A stretch of 61,816 nucleotides of DNA, from the NCBI GenBank assembly GCA_001803225.1, contig MHBF01000202.1:1-61816 (forward strand), written 5' to 3'. The stretch comes from Lentisphaerae bacterium GWF2_44_16 (lineage in GTDB: Bacteria; Verrucomicrobiota; Lentisphaeria; Victivallales; GWF2-45-14). The notes below the pieces were generated by a model. It did not search any database. It was not told the origin of the DNA and was given only the letters and a program-made list of their open reading frames with translations. The number at the start of each line of letters is the position of its first letter. Position 1 is the first letter of the stretch. Below are positions 59,201 through 61,816 of this stretch, one piece after another. The position numbers and the translations under genes are program-made.

Positions 59201-60230
59201 CTTCTCAAACGCCATTGTACAGGGATATGCTTCCGACTGGAAAGCAATGAAAAATGATGAGACCGTCATGATGAAAACCGTTATCGGCGCAATCCCCTAC
59301 AGATCGCTTTTGTGGACTTGGAAATACGGCTGGATCGCCGCTATCGCCGCTTACCTTTTCGGGGATGATGACGATCGGACGGAGTTTTTCAGAAAAATCC
59401 AGTCCGTCCTTGAGAAAATTCCTGAATACGATCTCATGAATTACGCTGTTATACCAGTAGGTGAAACGGAACACGGACAGGCGCTTTATATCCGGATACC
59501 CCAGGATGAAACTACAAAACTTATTTCTGGCATCACATGGAACGCGATGAACATTTATAAGGGAACTTTCAGCCCCGGCGATGTCCCCAAAATTTTTAAT
59601 TACGCCGCCGATCAGCTTCCCGGTTTCAATCCCGTTTTTACATTGGTGTCCGGCTCTGCAGCTTACCTCGGATTAAAAGAGGAACTCGCTCCGAACAGCC
59701 TCAAGCGCCAGATGGGGCAAACCCTCTGGAACGCACGTGGACAGGATGGAGTGCGTCTGCAGGGAGCTTCTGAATTCGGTAAATGGGCATGGAATACCTC
59801 CGGAGGCTCTTACTTTTGGAAATTTCCCGCCGAAGCGCAGAAAGAAGCTCCAAAAGAAGACGGCTTCGCCGGAATGGTGCAGACTGCTTCAACATGGCCT
59901 ATCGTTAATGATATTGTCGGCCGCTTTCTGAAAGTCTCCGACGCCGGTATTGCCGGGGAAATCAAAAAGGAGATCCTTGATCCTATGAGAAATGAACAAG
60001 CCGCAATATCGGTTATGAAAAAGAATATCGTTGAAAAACGCCTCAAAGACGGCGATCTGTCAAACCTGACCGATGAGGAACGCGCGATATATGTCCGGAA
60101 CCGCAAGCAGATTATGAATATGGTTCGCGACGCGATGAAGCTCAGGGGTTCCGACGCCGAAACCCGCGCGGTGCTGAAAGCCAATTCCAAAAAGGAAAAA
60201 CAGGCCGTTCAAAACTACCTGATTAAATAA
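53253..60230 (+). CDS. Giant polyvalent internal protein (2325 residues) with metalloprotease motif
   Basis: This is a multidomain protein probably carried in the head and injected. An N-terminal hydrophobic region (about 205-330) could insert in the membrane. Linkers at about 410-460 and 630-670 contain the window's palindromic repeats, and one at about 930-948 a 9-bp repeat (SVP-SDL-SVS). Small beta domains are at about 670-735 and 868-920. A region at about 990-1105 (LNEALYQTTELFQ; YWVFVKKNGKSKLAVVELSE) looks like the BECR-type nuclease or toxin domains known in polyvalent proteins. AHEIGH (His1290, Glu1291, His1294) is a zinc-protease motif. Residues about 1725-2100 (FFRTVFTQIKPGFTVANFIRDTWR) match the large polyvalent-protein LPD38 type. 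It ends the late operon. Confidence 0.82.
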   Translation: MKNKIDSAIEQTMNDNPMSFQNRLEKAETPDDIFNLLREHHPEHSSVSSENTSVSAEMSIDAQTENEVFAELKKSYDPSRYERNLPEKETIQNGGNFRGAGASGSWNEDIPDTSKPFNIVFDKEEPKYTTSILNNLYEDTKAAAGDMKELVNRGGESFLGALSGFAESISGSENLKDWNDSLRSYKAMEEKGDERTSEHMVASALYGFSRMAPQLLTTLGAGVLTGGAAAPIIISSMQGAGDLYKDMDDEGIDENISLPVSLIGGTIYGAIENIQIGQAVPGYKNLTAGVKKVITGTLTDTVKKIATKEGLKKAGKFALTVGKEVSEEVVQEMSNVAFDNIGRGINDLLKGSKLLEDAPGLSEQINRYVNTAKESVGPLLVASLLGHGGTAIAEHAAGKMNRKLDDIPKVSADTIENVQQPQPIVPPVSDQLARRSSPSKDGSEMSAQSDLEQTQTEAELLKVKPENVPSDAIVSKSPDGGIYFVWPELNNDGRTKTWVAQRPDMDAPVAMLPDRIAALGLKPADIHGINEDTLRAADYIGLAPDEMIQVMEYMQTDSPVPFVNFAEELGQKKYNEFLASPENVKKAALDKYMRDNFEEQPGTAAETTPPSEHIGDVTDMALNNNETPSPVEGARSDIDNETSSPPLPPPQAELSGSRSDFNNEASPRFVPGQKLVWNPRKNSRWVVSVIGDPLPDGTVEIKVEKSPQKKNIGETHIIAPEKLYQLSEPQGVQTRKEYQKQLSGFSKETRGQIKKDASEFDSLVKASDVFFDIFDSADKSKTGQDKQDDAVTEFNALKQSRIKAAEYLGIKDGDINSPMDRAKHLDALKEWLNGPGKKLETAKKSELSKKLVEKAKTEKIFAADLQDGDQVFHKGEWMISSVDDSTGDILLLDGTKITLDPADEINVAGGEIISPDGEVRKPEDDTAVEDFDPSVPSDLSVSSVPSLFKEPVDNSFFENPDRDRELKNLPDETLRQLNKPQKPLVLKKNIVEKNNEHHPELALEDNQLILNEALYQTTELFQGKPKEKPDYWVFVKKNGKSKLAVVELSESKDNYEIVGWRYSDLKGLDNIKNRAGTEGGQFLITKGDETQRAADLSALRPSSDKFKSIPPENPASDGNLTGRANGDNIPGIDNIIPQPTEKVKGTSLNASIDQGYQNLPDLPRRSPTDEAGPPALELPELVRLATELLGEAPQIRKNMGNKLGFFKGKGEEGFIALSYDIFAGPRVDSVKVKKDDRSDARKKLIAENAKKFSVPETEIIVNEFYDRKTRRFVLTAHKRDHAYPGRTIAHEIGHSGDWLPDKTLKRGNIFGHIAALNGYFAHMLSFHPDTPNISDWDKKQMRIQAALAFELPGDAYGDEQAFRMRRNFIKERTEALIEERNIKTRTEIMDELKALSEWWTPFPANPSPGYVKYRNRPSELYADAVSVLLNAPKELQKRAPGFYTLFQNYAIKRPEVKKSLDGIYNDINSGKIKETRVKALLDGFDEGEKRWIESVKKEDPKLKDALNDMKTLFYDRFSMLEKYVEAARQKGLPEDVDPYYAAEEYSYAAGKHEVYMGRVNEGILEPLKKNGVEWKTFGEYLFHRRVVNERTDKANPEGFTSETSGERLDEMRTNMGGKFAVMEKAASEFWKIRKEEVIKLMKENNMFSEELMKKIDSNEHYAAFDVNKYIEKEHGQGSGAKIYQQIGTLEHIRNPATATMAKDLQLIRSVMWNRTKKLTADMLQKFDPSLIEKADDRFVNDHKEYLPVKTNEKGTMFFMEDGKIKAFYINRKLADVFERENYQVMNFYLKGLVSSGDFFRTVFTQIKPGFTVANFIRDTWRTGKHLRTEDKTLYGAFIHPSIRLPVEIFRAMPHAWKSTENKLTPLISEMLQKSMLISVADLRNLNNLETQIERMTAMWNVTARERFNNMPAYKKMASMFVWYSIRAGKTVERIPKIAAYTYLKQYRPDLSEKQIAHQIRTIFGSPDFLKRGTQSHWTNAIAIFSNAIVQGYASDWKAMKNDETVMMKTVIGAIPYRSLLWTWKYGWIAAIAAYLFGDDDDRTEFFRKIQSVLEKIPEYDLMNYAVIPVGETEHGQALYIRIPQDETTKLISGITWNAMNIYKGTFSPGDVPKIFNYAADQLPGFNPVFTLVSGSAAYLGLKEELAPNSLKRQMGQTLWNARGQDGVRLQGASEFGKWAWNTSGGSYFWKFPAEAQKEAPKEDGFAGMVQTASTWPIVNDIVGRFLKVSDAGIAGEIKKEILDPMRNEQAAISVMKKNIVEKRLKDGDLSNLTDEERAIYVRNRKQIMNMVRDAMKLRGSDAETRAVLKANSKKEKQAVQNYLIK
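55143..55254. repeat. Cluster of mini-palindromes in a linker of the giant gene
   Basis: GTGGAGGGGGCGCGAAGCGAC (first 20 bases from 55143) is followed by two related 36-bp blocks: GCGAC-ATTGATAATGAGACTTCGTC and GCGAC-TTTAATAATGAGGCTTCGCC. Perfect palindromes GTCGC-GGA-GCGAC (55220-55232) and GAGGC-TTC-GCCTC (55242-55254) are present. All are in frame and encode a Ser/Pro/Asn-rich linker. Confidence 0.65.
56046..56093. repeat. 9-bp-period repeat, copy 8 (giant late gene)
   Basis: Units TCTGTCCCA, TCCGACCTA, TCAGTCTCA, TCCGTCCCG and TCCCTCTTT encode SVP-SDL-SVS-SVP-SLF. The orientation follows the gene, which is on the opposite strand from the early-operon copies. Confidence 0.7.
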
Positions 60231-60234
60231 TGTG

Positions 60235-60260
60235 GAGGGGCTTTGTCCCCCTCATTTTTT
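60235..60260 (+). terminator. Rho-independent terminator of the late operon
   Basis: GAGGGG (60235-60240) pairs with CCCCTC (60248-60253), followed by ATTTTTTC, five bases after the giant gene stop. It also begins with GTGGAGGG like the mini-palindromes, so it may derive from one. Confidence 0.8.
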
Positions 60261-60274
60261 CTTGAATTCAAAGA

Positions 60275-61324
60275 TTACCTTAATCCTGATTTTTTTAATG
60301 ATTCGTAAAATAAATTAATGGCTTCCCTAAGTCTATGGGCTTGTTCTTTTTGTCTTTCTTCGAGAAAAAGAGGATATTTATTATCTGCTTCAATTCTTTT
60401 ATCTGTAAAGTATTCTTTTGTGTCTTTGCTGTTTTCGGGCCGTGCTTCTTTAAATTTTAATTTAATAACTTCATCAGTCCTTGAGGATATAAGTGCCCAA
60501 TGTTTTTTGTAAACATTACTGTAAATACGATCTTGCTTCCCCCATTTTTCCTCAAATACATCGATATAAAACAGAATAGTTTTTCTGTCTTTTGTCTTTC
60601 CAGTTAATTTAAGCGTTTCTAATTCGTCTTTAAGTAACTCATCTATGAGATTTTTAAAATCTGTTTGAAAGTTAATGAGACCTCTAAACTTTTCAGTTGA
60701 TAATTTTTTAATATTTTCATAATTTTTCAGTATATCAGTTCTAACCCCGAACCGCCTTGTATCAGCATATCTTGTATTTTTGTTAAGTATGTTTTCATCC
60801 GCTTTAGTGAGGAAGGTAGCTACGGCAATAACTTTATTCGTGCCTTTCAACAGTATTGGTCCTCCGCTTGCGCCGGGAACGAAAGGCGCATCTATTTCTA
60901 TTGTGCGAGGTCCCACGCCGATAATTTTACCGTTATCCATAGAGAGCACATCTTTTCCCTGATTGTTCCCTACAACGGTTATTTCGTCACCGATTTTGAA
61001 TTCGTGTTTGTCCATATCAAGCAAATCATATTTAGCCTTCTGGTCTTTCAGTAGAAGCACGGCTATATCGTCGCCCTCTTCTGGAAAATATATTTCATCG
61101 GTACATTCAAGCTGATTATTATTGACGTCGAGAAACACCGGATTTTCAATCCCGGCCATAACGTGCATATTGGTAGCAATGGCCATCCAGCCGTTCCAGA
61201 AACAAATAAACCCTGTTCCTCGTCCGCCATCCCCCTGAATAACAACAACACTCCTTAAAACATCTTGGGAATATGCAGAAATAATGAATACAGTAAGAAC
61301 AAGCAGCATCAATATTTTTTTCAT
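60275..61324 (-). CDS. Secreted trypsin-like serine protease next to attR (probable lysogenic-conversion gene)
   Basis: The 349 residues begin with a signal peptide (MKKILMLLVLTVFIISAYSQ) followed by an S1C/DegP-like protease domain: GTGFICFWNGWMAIATNMHV (His54), EGDDIAVLLL (Asp86) and GASGGPILL (Ser153), so the triad is complete. The C-terminal 150 residues are helical and charged, with no PDZ domain. It is on the opposite strand from the late operon, between its terminator and attR, the usual place for morons expressed in the lysogen. It would act in the periplasm or outside the cell; the substrate is unknown. Confidence 0.85.
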   Translation of the reverse strand: MKKILMLLVLTVFIISAYSQDVLRSVVVIQGDGGRGTGFICFWNGWMAIATNMHVMAGIENPVFLDVNNNQLECTDEIYFPEEGDDIAVLLLKDQKAKYDLLDMDKHEFKIGDEITVVGNNQGKDVLSMDNGKIIGVGPRTIEIDAPFVPGASGGPILLKGTNKVIAVATFLTKADENILNKNTRYADTRRFGVRTDILKNYENIKKLSTEKFRGLINFQTDFKNLIDELLKDELETLKLTGKTKDRKTILFYIDVFEEKWGKQDRIYSNVYKKHWALISSRTDEVIKLKFKEARPENSKDTKEYFTDKRIEADNKYPLFLEERQKEQAHRLREAINLFYESLKKSGLR

Positions 61325-61402
61325 AAATTTTTACCCCGCTCCTTTACTTAATATATTTGCGTATATATTAAAGAACAAGCCCCAAAATATAAAGATTTTT
61401 TA

Positions 61403-61484
61403 CTGTCCCCCTCAGCCTCAAAATTTGTCCCCCAAACTGTCCCCCTCAGCCTCAAAATTTGTCCCCCAAACTGTCCCCCATCCG
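61403..61484 (+). repeat. Tandem 34-bp repeats near attR, probable integrase arm sites
   Basis: Two identical 34-bp units (61403-61436, 61437-61470) each hold CTGTCCCCCTCAGCC and TTTGTCCCCCAAA; a third partial copy follows (CTGTCCCCCATCC). The TTTGTCCCCCAA core also lies beside attL (17155). Confidence 0.8.
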
Positions 61485-61551
61485 ACAAGTTTACCACATT
61501 TCAGCAATTTATAAATGAGGCTAAAATCAACTACAAAAAGGAAGACAACAA

Positions 61552-61612
<61 letters not shown>

Positions 61613-61770
61613 ATTTCCTTTAAGCTACTGATAATAAATGACTTATAATCTGACTTGGTGGAAGATTTTTATACCCGCTGCGAGGAGATTGTATCGGATA
61701 CTTCCGGAATAGGATGGGGATTTCATGATACGCTCGGAGATTTATTCGGAAGCTATTTGGGGGACGCCTA
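61613..61770 (+). pseudogene. Possible gene fragment beyond attR
   Basis: An open frame of about 39 codons reads DLVEDFYTRCEEIVSDTSG...DTLGDLFGSYLGDA before a TAG at 61770. The ATG at about 61638 (MTYNLTW) is one frame away, so a single-base shift would join them. It looks coding but incomplete; it may be a short frameshifted gene or a remnant. No family recognised. Confidence 0.25.
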
Positions 61771-61816
61771 GTACATCATAATCCTTAAAGTTTCGCTTCT
61801 GATTCCAGAGATACTT
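61742..61816 (-). CDS. Possible 3' end of a minus-strand gene, PIN-toxin-like tail
   Basis: The frame is open from the window edge to TAA at 61742, giving 24 residues (LWNQKRNFKDYDVLGVPQI). The N-x-x-x-F-x-D-x-x-V pattern resembles the C-terminal end of VapC/PIN-type toxins. Too short to be sure, and it overlaps the plus-strand fragment. Confidence 0.25.
   Translation of the reverse strand, partial: KYLWNQKRNFKDYDVLGVPQIASE

Overview
The window holds a conserved bacterial chromosome segment (about 1-16,950), a complete integrated prophage (16,982-61,612) bounded by a 61-bp direct repeat, and about 200 bp of flanking chromosome. The order tRNA-Leu, tRNA-Thr, tuf, rpmG, tRNA-Trp, secE, nusG, rplK, rplA, rplJ, rplL, rpoB, all on the minus strand, is the standard bacterial translation/transcription cluster. 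Protein character (EF-Tu, RpoB, a parvulin with a large insertion, small zinc-ribbon prophage proteins) suggests a member of the PVC group, possibly Lentisphaerota. That is an impression from reading and is not a database result.

Chromosomal part. The ribosomal/RNA polymerase operon is followed by a secreted glycerophosphodiester phosphodiesterase. Then comes a small AT-rich, plus-strand island: a 725-residue protein with a restriction-endonuclease-like N-terminus and a PIN-like C-terminus, followed by a Fic AMPylase with an N-terminal inhibitory motif. Next are a lipoprotein, a parvulin-type chaperone whose catalytic domain is split by about 150 repetitive residues, a nitroreductase and tRNA-Ser(GCT).

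Prophage. A tyrosine integrase sits beside attL, which is the 3' part of tRNA-Ser. Repeated TGTCCCC(C) sites lie next to both attachment sites and look like integrase arm sites. The minus-strand early operon (about 30.7 to 18.4 kb) carries regulators (Rha, KilAC, HTH), a DnaB-like helicase, a DnaG-like primase, and a nucleotide/DNA-modification block: C5 methyltransferase, radical SAM enzyme, ASCH protein, deoxyribosyltransferase-like protein, Lar-like zinc protein and dNMP kinase. A small repressor at 30.8 kb is transcribed divergently behind two perfect palindromes. The plus-strand late operon (33.7-60.2 kb) is that of a short-tailed phage: small and large terminase, portal, scaffold, capsid, connector, tail proteins with carbohydrate-binding-like modules, receptor-binding fibre, lysis-region genes, two coiled-coil internal proteins and a 2325-residue polyvalent protein with a metalloprotease motif. 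Many late genes are coupled by ATGA overlaps. A minus-strand secreted serine protease next to attR looks like a lysogenic-conversion gene.

The most unusual signal is two families of short repeats confined, in this window, to the prophage. One is a 9-bp-period repeat that gives Ser-x-x or Pro-x-x tracts in linkers and C-termini of six genes. The other is a roughly 29-bp mini-palindrome with compensatory stem changes, found both inside genes, in frame, and between genes. Other items worth checking are an RNA polymerase beta subunit with Asn at the position equivalent to E. coli His526, four exact 33-residue repeats in the methyltransferase, and a candidate pac region at the small terminase gene.
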